Shown one piece after another: positions 35,351 to 42,664 of a stretch of 64,000 nt of DNA. Position 1 is the first letter of the stretch, and each line of letters starts with the position of its first letter. The notes beneath the pieces are model-generated. The model did not search any database and was not told where the DNA came from. It saw only the letters and a program-made list of their open reading frames with translations. The position numbers and the translations under genes are program-made. This stretch comes from Paenibacillus sp. FSL H3-0469 (lineage in GTDB: Bacteria > Bacillota > Bacilli > Paenibacillales > Paenibacillaceae), in assembly GCF_038051945.1 (NCBI RefSeq), contig NZ_CP150302.1:7440001-7504000 (forward strand), read 5' to 3'.

Positions 35351-36205
35351 ATGAACGCTCAGAAATGGAATTCACCGAGCCGGGCTGTAGTTTTGGGGGG
35401 CGGTGGCGTAACGGGCATCGCATGGGAGGTTGGTGTCTTAGCGGGACTGCTCGAATCCGGAGTAGACCTCCACCTGGCTGACGTGATCATCGGAACGTCC
35501 GCCGGTGCGTTTGTAGGAGCGGCCTTGGCCAGCGGGTACGAGATGAATAAACTGTTTGCTGCCCAGTCGGACACGAACTCGGCCGAGATACCGGTTGCCG
35601 CGTCCAAAGAATTGATGCAAGCATGGTATAAGGCATTTGCCACGGGAGGAAGCGATCCGCGAAAAGTCGGGGCAGAATTCGGCCGTATCGCCAAAAATAA
35701 TCCCTCCCCTGTGTCGCCTGAACAGCGGCGCAGCGTGGTCGAGAGTCGCCTTGTGACCAGAAAATGGCCGGCGAATCTTAAGGTGACCGCTATCGATGCC
35801 AATACCGGGGAACTTCATACTTTCGATCATCAAGCGGGTATTTCTTTGCCCGATGCCGTGTCGGCGAGCGGAGCCGTTCCAGGAATTTGGCCGCTTGTAT
35901 CAATCGGGGACCGCTTCTGGACCGACGGAGGAATGGTGTCCACGACCAATTCAAGGCTGGCTGAAGGTTATGAACGAATCGTGATTCTTTCCCCAATGCC
36001 GAATGGTTATGGCTCCATCCCGGGAGCGGCGGATGATGCAGCAAGCATGCGTACAAGCGCGGACGTTTATCTCATAACACCCAATGGACGCAGCGTTGAG
36101 TCGATCGGCTCGAATATCTACGACCAGACCCGCCGCGGCGTATCGGCGGTCGCGGGGCGGGAGCAGGGATGCTCTATCGCCGAAGCCGTTCTGACTATGT
36201 GGTAA
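35351..36205 (+). CDS. patatin-like phospholipase family protein
   Basis: A 284-residue patatin-domain protein. The oxyanion loop is LGGGGVTGIAWEVGVL, the nucleophile elbow GTSAG has Ser50, and the catalytic Asp192 lies in FWTDGGM. Such Ser-Asp dyad enzymes hydrolyse lipid acyl esters in the cytoplasm or at the membrane. There is no signal peptide. AGAAGGAGGAA precedes ATG 35351. It is divergent from the MerR gene and is most likely its target. Its substrate and relation to the surrounding sugar genes are unknown. Confidence 0.88.
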   Translation: MNAQKWNSPSRAVVLGGGGVTGIAWEVGVLAGLLESGVDLHLADVIIGTSAGAFVGAALASGYEMNKLFAAQSDTNSAEIPVAASKELMQAWYKAFATGGSDPRKVGAEFGRIAKNNPSPVSPEQRRSVVESRLVTRKWPANLKVTAIDANTGELHTFDHQAGISLPDAVSASGAVPGIWPLVSIGDRFWTDGGMVSTTNSRLAEGYERIVILSPMPNGYGSIPGAADDAASMRTSADVYLITPNGRSVESIGSNIYDQTRRGVSAVAGREQGCSIAEAVLTMW

Positions 36206-36255
36206 GAAGCATACTCCATATATATTTTTCCGAACGAGCTTCCTCAGCAGGATTT

Positions 36256-36302
36256 CACACTTAGTTTATCGAATAAACAAAGTGTGGAGATATACATATA
36301 AT
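36256..36302 (+). promoter_or_regulatory. long dyad and possible promoter upstream of the esterase gene
   Basis: CACACTTAGTTTAT (36256-36269) pairs with ATAAACAAAGTGTG (36273-36286) around a three-base loop, with a single A-A mismatch. There is no T run, so an operator is as likely as a terminator for the patatin gene. TAAACA (36274-36279) inside its right arm lies 17 bases from TATAAT (36297-36302), giving a weak -35/-10 pair. A regulator bound to the dyad would cover the -35. Confidence 0.5.
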
Positions 36303-36323
36303 CTATGAGAGGAATGAGCAGCT

Positions 36324-37106
36324 TTGGACATGAACCAACAGAAGTATACAACACAAGCAGCGGGATATGATCAGGAGAAAGCAGGGATTGAGCGTGGTAA
36401 GATCACGATGATTGAATATCCATCTGCAACAGTGGGCACCACCCGGAAGGCAAGAGTATACACACCGCCCGGTTATTCCAGCACAGAGAAATATAATGTC
36501 TTGTACCTGCTGCACGGCATCGGCGGGGATGAGGACGAATGGTTCACCCACGGCACTCCGCAGATTATTCTCGACAATCTGTATGCCGATCACAAGCTGA
36601 AGCCGATGATTGTTGTGTTGCCGAACGGCCGGGCGATGCAGAATGACCGGGCGGAGGGCGACATTTTCGCGCCTGACAAGTTGGAAGCCTTTGCAACCTT
36701 TGAGTCTGATCTGCTGAACGATCTGATCCCTTATATCGAAGCGAATTATTCCGTGCTGACGGACCGGGAGCACCGTGCGCTGGCCGGCTTATCCATGGGC
36801 GGAGGGCAATCGCTCAATATGGGTCTGAACAACCTGGATCGCTTCGCCTGGGTAGGGGCCTTCTCTGCGGCACCTAACACGAAGGAGCCAGAGCTGCTGG
36901 TACCTGATCCGCAGAAGGTAGCGGACGCGCTTAACCTGCTCTGGTTATCCTGCGGAGACCGGGACAACCTGAAGTATGTCAGCGACCGCACCCATGCCTA
37001 CTTCCTGGAGCATAACGTGCCGCATATCTGGGTCGAAGAGCAGGGCGACCATGACTGGCCGGTCTGGAAGAACGGGCTGTATCAGTTTGCGCAGCTTATT
37101 TTTTAA
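36324..37106 (+). CDS. CE1-type carbohydrate esterase (feruloyl/acetyl xylan esterase-like)
   Basis: A 260-residue alpha/beta hydrolase of the esterase D/CE1 type. The oxyanion strand is VLYLLHGIGGDEDEW, the nucleophile elbow GLSMGG gives Ser157, and His243 lies in GDHDWPVW; the acid is probably the Asp in LSCGDRDN. Relatives include the feruloyl esterase domains of xylanases XynY/XynZ, which cut ferulate or acetate from arabinoxylan. There is no signal peptide, so it would act on imported esters. The frame starts with TTG 36324; ATG 36330 is six bases later, and GAGAGGAATG favours the first by spacing. Esterase type is inference from family and context. Confidence 0.82.
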   Translation: MDMNQQKYTTQAAGYDQEKAGIERGKITMIEYPSATVGTTRKARVYTPPGYSSTEKYNVLYLLHGIGGDEDEWFTHGTPQIILDNLYADHKLKPMIVVLPNGRAMQNDRAEGDIFAPDKLEAFATFESDLLNDLIPYIEANYSVLTDREHRALAGLSMGGGQSLNMGLNNLDRFAWVGAFSAAPNTKEPELLVPDPQKVADALNLLWLSCGDRDNLKYVSDRTHAYFLEHNVPHIWVEEQGDHDWPVWKNGLYQFAQLIF

Positions 37107-37140
37107 ATGGTGTAGAGGGCGTCCTGAGCGGGCGCCTTTT
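37106..37140 (+). terminator. weak terminator after the esterase gene
   Basis: AGGGCG near 37116 can pair with CGCCTT near 37133 (one G-U pair), followed by TTTTATT. It directly follows the esterase stop. Between here and 37260 no gene is seen. Confidence 0.5.
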
Positions 37141-37265
37141 ATTCTGGCTGGAAGTTGCCGCTGTATGCCGGGTAATCCTTAGAAGTCCAAATGTTCACGG
37201 CAGTGACGATAATGCTTCCAGTTTTAAATAGTAGTGCGTCAGTGTGTCTTACATTCACTGAAGCG

Positions 37266-37314
37266 CAAAAAAGGCAGCCCCAAGCCATATCTATGGCTCG
37301 GGGGCTGCCTTTTC
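37266..37314. terminator. bidirectional terminator between esterase and ABC transporter 3
   Basis: A long hairpin with AAAGGCAGCCCC on the left and GGGGCTGCCTTTT on the right, plus inner AGCCATA/TATGGCT pairing, bounded by an A run on the left and a T run on the right. It can end transcription from both convergent operons. Confidence 0.85.
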
Positions 37315-37343
37315 TATCATCTCCGCGCTTTGCAGGTCACCGC

Positions 37344-39140
37344 TTATTTATTGGCAATCGCGTCAGCGCGCATTTTAACGATTTTGTCTGCTCTTTCCTT
37401 GTCTACTGCGAAGACATCGTTCCAGCCGAGTCCTTCGACATCGCTCTTCAGCTTGGTCCAGAGCTGGTCGAATTCGGCCTGGTCCTTGGCGAAGATCATT
37501 TTCCAGGAGGTGTTCTTGACATAATCCGAGATCTGGCTGCGTTTGTTCTTGACGTCAGAGGAATCGGAGCCAAGACTGGTATTGATGTTCGGCACGATGT
37601 CGATCATGTTGTTCTTCGTATAGTACTCAGTCGGAGTAGTAGCATCATAGGTCTTCTGCCAATCTGTAGTTAACGCAGTCTTGTTGGCTTCAATGGTGGA
37701 TGCCCAGTAGGTGCTGTTGTAGAACTCTTTGGTTTCCGGGTCGGTCACGAAATCACTCATAATCATCGAGTTGACCTTGCTCTGGCCATCCTGGTAACCG
37801 CCGCCGCCGTATTCAGCAGGGACCGGGGTGTTTTCCTGGAATGCAGTCTGACCAACTTCGGTCAGCTTGAATTTGCCGTCCGGTGTTTTTTCATAGTTGA
37901 AGCCTTCGAAGCCGTTGGTATAGTAACGCAGGCCTTCAGGAGAGGACATCCAGTCCATCAGTTCCATGATTCTTTCCGGTTCTTTCGCTTTGGAGCCGAT
38001 GGCAAACACTCTGCCGTTCCCGAAGTAAGCATCACTGTTCTGGATCAGATGGGTATCGCCGATCGGAACGGCTACGTTGCCGTCACCCTGGTTGCCGCGT
38101 TCAATCGTGTTGTAGAAGCCTCTCTGCCAGGAGTACCACAGGAGCAGCACCTGCTTGTTGGTCAGCTTCTCAGATACCTTGTTCCAGTCCTGGGAAGGGG
38201 AATCCGGGTCGACGAGACCCATTTTGTTAGCGTCATAATAGAACTGCAGAATCTTCTTGTACATGCTGTTGTCGTCTACGATCGGCACGATGTCGCCTTT
38301 GGCATTCAATTGAATCGTTGTCGTGCCGTTCGGCTGCTCATAGCCATACCAGTTGCTCAGCCACCGGACATTCTCCATGCTTCCGCCGTCCCAGTCCTTC
38401 CACAGTGTAATCGGAACAATCGGCTTGCCATCCGGAGTCTTCGGATATTTAGCCTGCATGTCCTTCAGGGCTGTCATCAGGTCGTTTAGATTATTCAGCT
38501 TTGGCGCGCCGATTCCCTTGTAATAATCCCAAGGCATAATCGGGCTGGAGTATGGCAGCTCTTCCGAAAAGGTCGTTGGTGAAGTATCGGCGGTGAAGGC
38601 CGGGAGAGCATAGATTTTACCGTCCGGATTCTGCTTCTCGAAGGCCACATTGAACGGCTTAAAGTGATTGTCTACATATTGGGACAGATGCTCCGTGTTC
38701 TTAATCATGTCGGTTAGATCCATAATCATGCCTGCCGGAATCAGTTCCTCGAGCTGGCTGTTCTCAATAATCAGGAGGTCGCCGAGGTCACCGGATGCCG
38801 AGCGGGTCTTGTACAGCTGGTCGCCCGCTACCTGCGGAGCCAGAATGTTCAGCGTGATATTGAATTTGTCCTTAAGCAGCTTGCCGTACCATCCCGTCTG
38901 CTCCCCTTGATAGTTAGCTGCGTTGTCGAATACCGTAATGGTTAGAGGTTTGCTGTGATCGATGCCTTTGCTTGTGCCCGGATCGGATGACTCAGTAGGT
39001 GTTCCGGGTTCGGCCGTCCCCGCAGCAGCTCCTCCATTGTTGGAATTACCGCTGCAACCACTTAGCGCCGTTGTTACCAGCAGGATGGTCGTCCCTAGTA
39101 ACAGCGCGGACTTTCTGCCCAGCTTAATGTGTGCTTTCAT
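37344..39140 (-). CDS. extracellular sugar-binding lipoprotein, LplA type (ABC transporter 3)
   Basis: A 598-residue solute-binding lipoprotein, last gene of a minus-strand operon with its two permeases. The signal peptide ends in lipobox LSGC with Cys29; a Gly/Asn/Pro/Ser linker follows. Mature-domain marks include QLEELIPAGMIMDLTDMIKN and the C-terminal WTKLKSDVEGLGWNDVF. The permeases come first here, the reverse of transporters 1 and 2, and no stem-loop intervenes. GGGGGGC is the only modest ribosome site ahead of the ATG. It is more distant from the other two LplA proteins than they are from each other, so a different glycan is likely. Confidence 0.9.
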   Translation of the reverse strand: MKAHIKLGRKSALLLGTTILLVTTALSGCSGNSNNGGAAAGTAEPGTPTESSDPGTSKGIDHSKPLTITVFDNAANYQGEQTGWYGKLLKDKFNITLNILAPQVAGDQLYKTRSASGDLGDLLIIENSQLEELIPAGMIMDLTDMIKNTEHLSQYVDNHFKPFNVAFEKQNPDGKIYALPAFTADTSPTTFSEELPYSSPIMPWDYYKGIGAPKLNNLNDLMTALKDMQAKYPKTPDGKPIVPITLWKDWDGGSMENVRWLSNWYGYEQPNGTTTIQLNAKGDIVPIVDDNSMYKKILQFYYDANKMGLVDPDSPSQDWNKVSEKLTNKQVLLLWYSWQRGFYNTIERGNQGDGNVAVPIGDTHLIQNSDAYFGNGRVFAIGSKAKEPERIMELMDWMSSPEGLRYYTNGFEGFNYEKTPDGKFKLTEVGQTAFQENTPVPAEYGGGGYQDGQSKVNSMIMSDFVTDPETKEFYNSTYWASTIEANKTALTTDWQKTYDATTPTEYYTKNNMIDIVPNINTSLGSDSSDVKNKRSQISDYVKNTSWKMIFAKDQAEFDQLWTKLKSDVEGLGWNDVFAVDKERADKIVKMRADAIANK

Positions 39141-39186
39141 GTGTAGCCCCCCGAATGTTTAATGTATCATAAATGGCGCTGGCGGA

Positions 39187-40152
39187 TTAGCCTTTGACCG
39201 CACCAATTATAATTCCTTTTACAAAAAATCTCTGGAAGATCGGATATACCAGCAGAATAGGTGCGACTACGATAATGGTTACGGTCATGCGGATGGAGGT
39301 AGAGGTCTGCTTGGTCGCCAGAGTAGCCATGGCCGTTGAGCCGGCATTCTGCAGATTGACCATGGTCGACAAGGAACTCGCCTGGTTGATGTAGTTATAC
39401 AGTATGAACTGTAAGCTGTAGAGCTTACTATCCGTTACCAGCAAAAGCGTATCCTGAAAGGAGTTCCACTGGTTGACCGCCGAGAAAATGGCAACGGTTG
39501 CAAGGATCGGCTTGCTGATTGGCAGAATGACTTTATAGAAAATCGTAAAGATTCCTGCGCCGTCAATGCTGGCCGCCTGCTGGAGCTCCTTCGGTGTTGC
39601 CTCGACGAAGGTTTTGACCAGGATAATGAAGAAAGGAGCAACAACGGACGGAAGAATATAAGCCAGGAAGTTGTCCGTCAGATGCAGCGATCTCATGGTC
39701 AGATACCAAGGAATGATTCCGGCGTTGAAGAACATCGTGATAATGGTGAAGCGGTACCAGAACTTTTTGCCCCACATGTCCTCCTGCGCGAACATGAATC
39801 CAAGGAAGGCCGAGGCGCCGACGGTCAGGAGCGTACCGATTACGGTTCTGCCGAGGGAGATCATGAAGGCATTGCCCAGACCCGGGATTTTGAACACATC
39901 GATATAATTCTGGAAATGAATCCCCTTAGGCCAGAAAATGATTTCGCCCTTCGCACTGAGATCATTCGCGCTGATCGTATTGATAATGATTGAGTAGAAC
40001 GGATAAACGCAGATGAAGGCGAACAGGGAGAAGAGGATATAGATAATAGTAGAGATGATTTTATCGGTAGCGCTGACCTGCATTTTGACCGTTTTTTTGG
40101 TGATGTCGATCTCACGGGTGTTTGGCGTAAGACTGGTCTGGTTGTCACTCAT
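39187..40152 (-). CDS. sugar ABC transporter permease, LplC/YtcP type (ABC transporter 3)
   Basis: A 321-residue permease with six predicted helices (IISTIIYILFSLFAFICVYP is the first), the coupling loop QAASIDGAGIFTIFYKVILP and the family end FQRFFVKGIIIGAVKG. Its ATG overlaps the stop of the upstream permease gene (ATGA, 40149-40152), so the two are made together. The binding-protein gene follows 46 bases downstream. Confidence 0.93.
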   Translation of the reverse strand: MSDNQTSLTPNTREIDITKKTVKMQVSATDKIISTIIYILFSLFAFICVYPFYSIIINTISANDLSAKGEIIFWPKGIHFQNYIDVFKIPGLGNAFMISLGRTVIGTLLTVGASAFLGFMFAQEDMWGKKFWYRFTIITMFFNAGIIPWYLTMRSLHLTDNFLAYILPSVVAPFFIILVKTFVEATPKELQQAASIDGAGIFTIFYKVILPISKPILATVAIFSAVNQWNSFQDTLLLVTDSKLYSLQFILYNYINQASSLSTMVNLQNAGSTAMATLATKQTSTSIRMTVTIIVVAPILLVYPIFQRFFVKGIIIGAVKG

Positions 40153-41063
40153 ACAATGCCCTCTCCTCTCAGCATTTTGGACAGCCCGTTCACCGAAAAG
40201 AGAAGCACCACGCTGATCACACTCTTCAGCATACTGATCGCAACAGAGACGGAATAGCTGCCGCCGCCCATGGCGAGGTTATACACATATAGATCAAGAA
40301 CCTGAATAGTGTCCTTGTTAAACGCATTCTGGAATACGAAATACTGCTCCAATCCGTTGTTCAGGAAGCTGGCAATCTGGAGCATCAGCAGGACGAAGTA
40401 GGTTGGCATCATGCTTGGCAATACGACATGGCGGATCACCTGCATCCGGGTAGCCCCGTCTACATAAGCCGCTTCATACAGCGATTCGTCGATGCCCATG
40501 ATGGCTGCGATGTACAGAATGGCGGACCAGCCCAGTGTCTTCCAGGTAGCCCAAGCCCACATCGTCCACCAGACATGCTCGGAGCTCTGCAGGAACATGG
40601 TTGGAGAATCGGTCAGCCCGGTCATATGCAGGAAGCCGTTGACCATCCCTTCGCTGGAGAACATGGAGAAGGCGAGGGAGTACACAAGCACCCAACTGAT
40701 GAAGTTCGGCAGCGTGGTGACCGTCTGGATGAATTTGCGGAAACGTACCGCCTTGATTTCGGTCAGGAAGATAGCGAAGATCATCGGGAGCCAGGAGAAA
40801 AGGATGCCCAGTCCGCTGATGCCGAAGGTATTCCAGATGACCTGCATTAACTGGTCGATCTTGACCTGATTCTCAACCAGGGAATGGAACCATTTGAAAC
40901 CGACGAACTCGGAGGCGGACAACGGGATAGGCGGGGTGTAGTCAAAAAAGGCATATACCCATCCATAGAGCGGATAGTAGGCAAAGACAGCGAGTAAAAG
41001 CATAAAGGGAGAGATGTAAAGGAATTTCCGGAACGAATTGCTTCTCATGCTCTGGCTGCGCAT
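40149..41063 (-). CDS. sugar ABC transporter permease, LplB type (ABC transporter 3)
   Basis: A 304-residue permease and first gene of the operon. Helices begin at FLYISPFMLLLAVFAYYPLY, and the coupling loop is YEAAYVDGATRMQVIRHVVL then PS. The frame is open up to 41123 with several Met codons; ATGAGGAG seven to eight bases ahead of the ATG at 41063 makes that start the best supported, although 41078 is possible. A promoter and a perfect cre site lie upstream at 41183-41236. No ATPase gene accompanies the operon. Confidence 0.88.
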   Translation of the reverse strand: MRSQSMRSNSFRKFLYISPFMLLLAVFAYYPLYGWVYAFFDYTPPIPLSASEFVGFKWFHSLVENQVKIDQLMQVIWNTFGISGLGILFSWLPMIFAIFLTEIKAVRFRKFIQTVTTLPNFISWVLVYSLAFSMFSSEGMVNGFLHMTGLTDSPTMFLQSSEHVWWTMWAWATWKTLGWSAILYIAAIMGIDESLYEAAYVDGATRMQVIRHVVLPSMMPTYFVLLMLQIASFLNNGLEQYFVFQNAFNKDTIQVLDLYVYNLAMGGGSYSVSVAISMLKSVISVVLLFSVNGLSKMLRGEGIV

Positions 41064-41182
41064 TGTTTCACTCCTCATCATATTCTCTTTGTATGATTGC
41101 TTCCTGAAGCTAAGCCGGGGCAAGCAATCCCGGGCATTTGTCTGTCTGTCATCCCCCTTCTTCAGTAAGCAACTCCGGTTTT

Positions 41183-41236
41183 TGATAACGCTTTCATGTA
41201 TGAAACTATAATAAGTTATCGTCTATCTTCCTACAA
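41183..41236 (-). promoter_or_regulatory. promoter with downstream perfect cre site, ABC transporter 3 operon
   Basis: On the minus strand TTGTAG (41236-41231), a 17-base spacer and TATTAT (41213-41208) form a sigma-A type promoter. TGAAAGCGTTATCA (41196-41183) fits the cre consensus TGWAANCGNTNWCA at all positions and lies a few bases past the expected start of transcription, where CcpA acts as a roadblock. The leader of about 120 bases to the gene start holds nothing else recognised. Confidence 0.75.
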
Positions 41237-41388
41237 TGACCGATCCTCACCAATTATTGATCTATTGTAAGGTGAAGGAGACGCGGACGAAAAGGGCATT
41301 TGCATGGGAGAGGCAAGAAAGAGAAGCAGGAAACACGAATGAAACCGGAGTTTATAGGAGTGGGAAGAAAGGAACACGGGAGGTTAGT

Positions 41389-41540
41389 GGGCGGATGAGC
41401 CGACTGAGGGGCATAAGTGCACCTGATTTCGTCAAATGCGGGCAGATGAGCTGAATGAGGGGCATTAATGCACCTGATTTCATCAAATGCGGGCGGATGA
41501 GCTGAATGAGGGGCATTAATGCACCTGAATTCGTCAAACG
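41389..41540. repeat. family-2 51-bp dyad array, three copies
   Basis: Units beginning GAGGGGCAT start at 41406, 41457 and 41508, exactly 51 bases apart, with the tail of an earlier unit at 41389-41405. The 18-base dyads are at 41407-41424, 41458-41475 and 41509-41526; on the minus strand the last two read AGGTGCATTAATGCCCCT, matching the repeat at 4.5 kb in inverted orientation. A minus-strand frame gives a 17-residue repeat only because 51 is a multiple of three. The surrounding 41237-41388 and 41541-41640 show no gene. Confidence 0.92.
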
Positions 41541-41640
41541 GACGGGTAGCAGCGCTTCTAGGGTCTGGCAGGCAGAGGCTGTACTTATTCAGAGCCTTGC
41601 TCCAGATTTCGTACAGGCCGCTCCCTCCAACCCCTCCGCC

Positions 41641-42411
41641 TCAGGCAGTGATGAAGCATTGCTTGCGGTATTCATTGGCACTGGTTCCCGTGTATTCTCT
41701 GAATTTCTTGTAGAACCAGTCGATTTCCGAATACCCCACAGCGTCTGCAATCTCATAGATCTTCATGTCGGTCGTTTCCAGCAGCAGCTTGGCCTTCTCC
41801 ATCCGCTGGCGCAGGAGGTATTCGTTGAAGGACATATTCTCCTGCTGCTTGAACTTCTGTCCGAGATAGGCGCAATTGAAGTTCAAGGAGTCGGAGATCT
41901 GCTTGAGCGTAATATTACGATGGAGCTGCTCATCCACGTATTGCTTGATCGTACTGACAATTGGAGACGGGGAGGGCGGCTCTTTTTGTAGGGTGAACTC
42001 CGCATAATCCTGCTCCGCAGCAGCCGGTCTGCCGGCTGGAGCCAGTATCCGTCTAACCGCTTCCAGACTTCCGCCCAGCTCAGCCGGGTCCACCGGGTCC
42101 GTCAAGTAATCGCTTACATTATAAAGTAAAGCTTGCCGCGCCAGCCCGAAATCCCCGCTGCCTCCGAGCAGGATAATCGGAACGGAGCTTCCCTGTCTAA
42201 TCTGCTCACAGACTCTCATGCCCGGCGCATGGGCGTCCCTGATGTTCAGAAGAACCAGTGATATCCCCTCGCTGCGGATCAGCCGCAGAATATCGGATGA
42301 ATAATCAGCATGCGCATGAATGATAAAATTCTTAAGTTTGCTCCCTGCCATATAAGAAGCGATCTCCCGCACCAGACGGTTACGCTCTACACATAAGATT
42401 CTGTACAACAT
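41641..42411 (-). CDS. AraC-type regulator with degenerate (pseudo-) receiver domain
   Basis: A 256-residue protein laid out like a short YesN regulator: receiver-like domain at residues 1-120, short linker, AraC helix pair at about 150-256 (ISDSLNFNCAYLGQKFKQQE and IADAVGYSEIDWFYKKFREY). The receiver lacks every phosphorylation residue: the acidic pair is replaced in LCVERN, the phosphoacceptor by Asn56 in LVLLNIRDA, and the conserved Lys by Asp105 in YLTDPVD. It cannot be phosphorylated in the usual way, so it may sense a ligand, bind a partner or be constitutively active. No kinase adjoins it. It is divergent from the binding-protein gene at 42665 and may control that large operon. Confidence 0.88.
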   Translation of the reverse strand: MLYRILCVERNRLVREIASYMAGSKLKNFIIHAHADYSSDILRLIRSEGISLVLLNIRDAHAPGMRVCEQIRQGSSVPIILLGGSGDFGLARQALLYNVSDYLTDPVDPAELGGSLEAVRRILAPAGRPAAAEQDYAEFTLQKEPPSPSPIVSTIKQYVDEQLHRNITLKQISDSLNFNCAYLGQKFKQQENMSFNEYLLRQRMEKAKLLLETTDMKIYEIADAVGYSEIDWFYKKFREYTGTSANEYRKQCFITA

Positions 42412-42482
42412 GATGACCCCGCTTTCAGAGAGAAGTTAAGCTTCCTTCATTCATTATGTGCAACAGAGCCAGGCGCTACAAT

Positions 42483-42627
42483 GTGCAATTCTTGCACCAG
42501 GCTCCATTTGTTTACCTGATCGAAATCCGGTAGCCCGGTGGATAAGGACTTGCGGACCCGACCTATAATTTGACAGGTGAACACCTGAAGTTAGACGGGT
42601 TGCTGCCTGAAAATGTAAGCGCTAAAC
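42483..42627 (+). promoter_or_regulatory. control region of the 42.7-55.5 kb operon: three dyads and a cre-like site
   Basis: Between the divergent regulator and the binding-protein gene lie a perfect inverted repeat GTGCAA-TTC-TTGCAC (42483-42497), a perfect inverted repeat CAGGTG-AA-CACCTG (42574-42587) adjoining TATAAT and TTGACA hexamers (42564-42575), and a partial cre TGTAAGCGCTAAAC (42614-42627, two mismatches). The -35/-10 hexamers are not properly spaced as a pair, so the actual promoter is uncertain. The dyads are plausible operators. Confidence 0.45.
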
Positions 42628-42664
42628 TTTCGAGGTAAGTCATTCATATTTGGGGGGACAGATC

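Noticed and set aside
33692..36323. Mobile element ends or a transposase around the acetyltransferase-MerR-patatin genes
   Set aside because: No transposase, integrase, terminal inverted repeats or target duplications were seen in this stretch.
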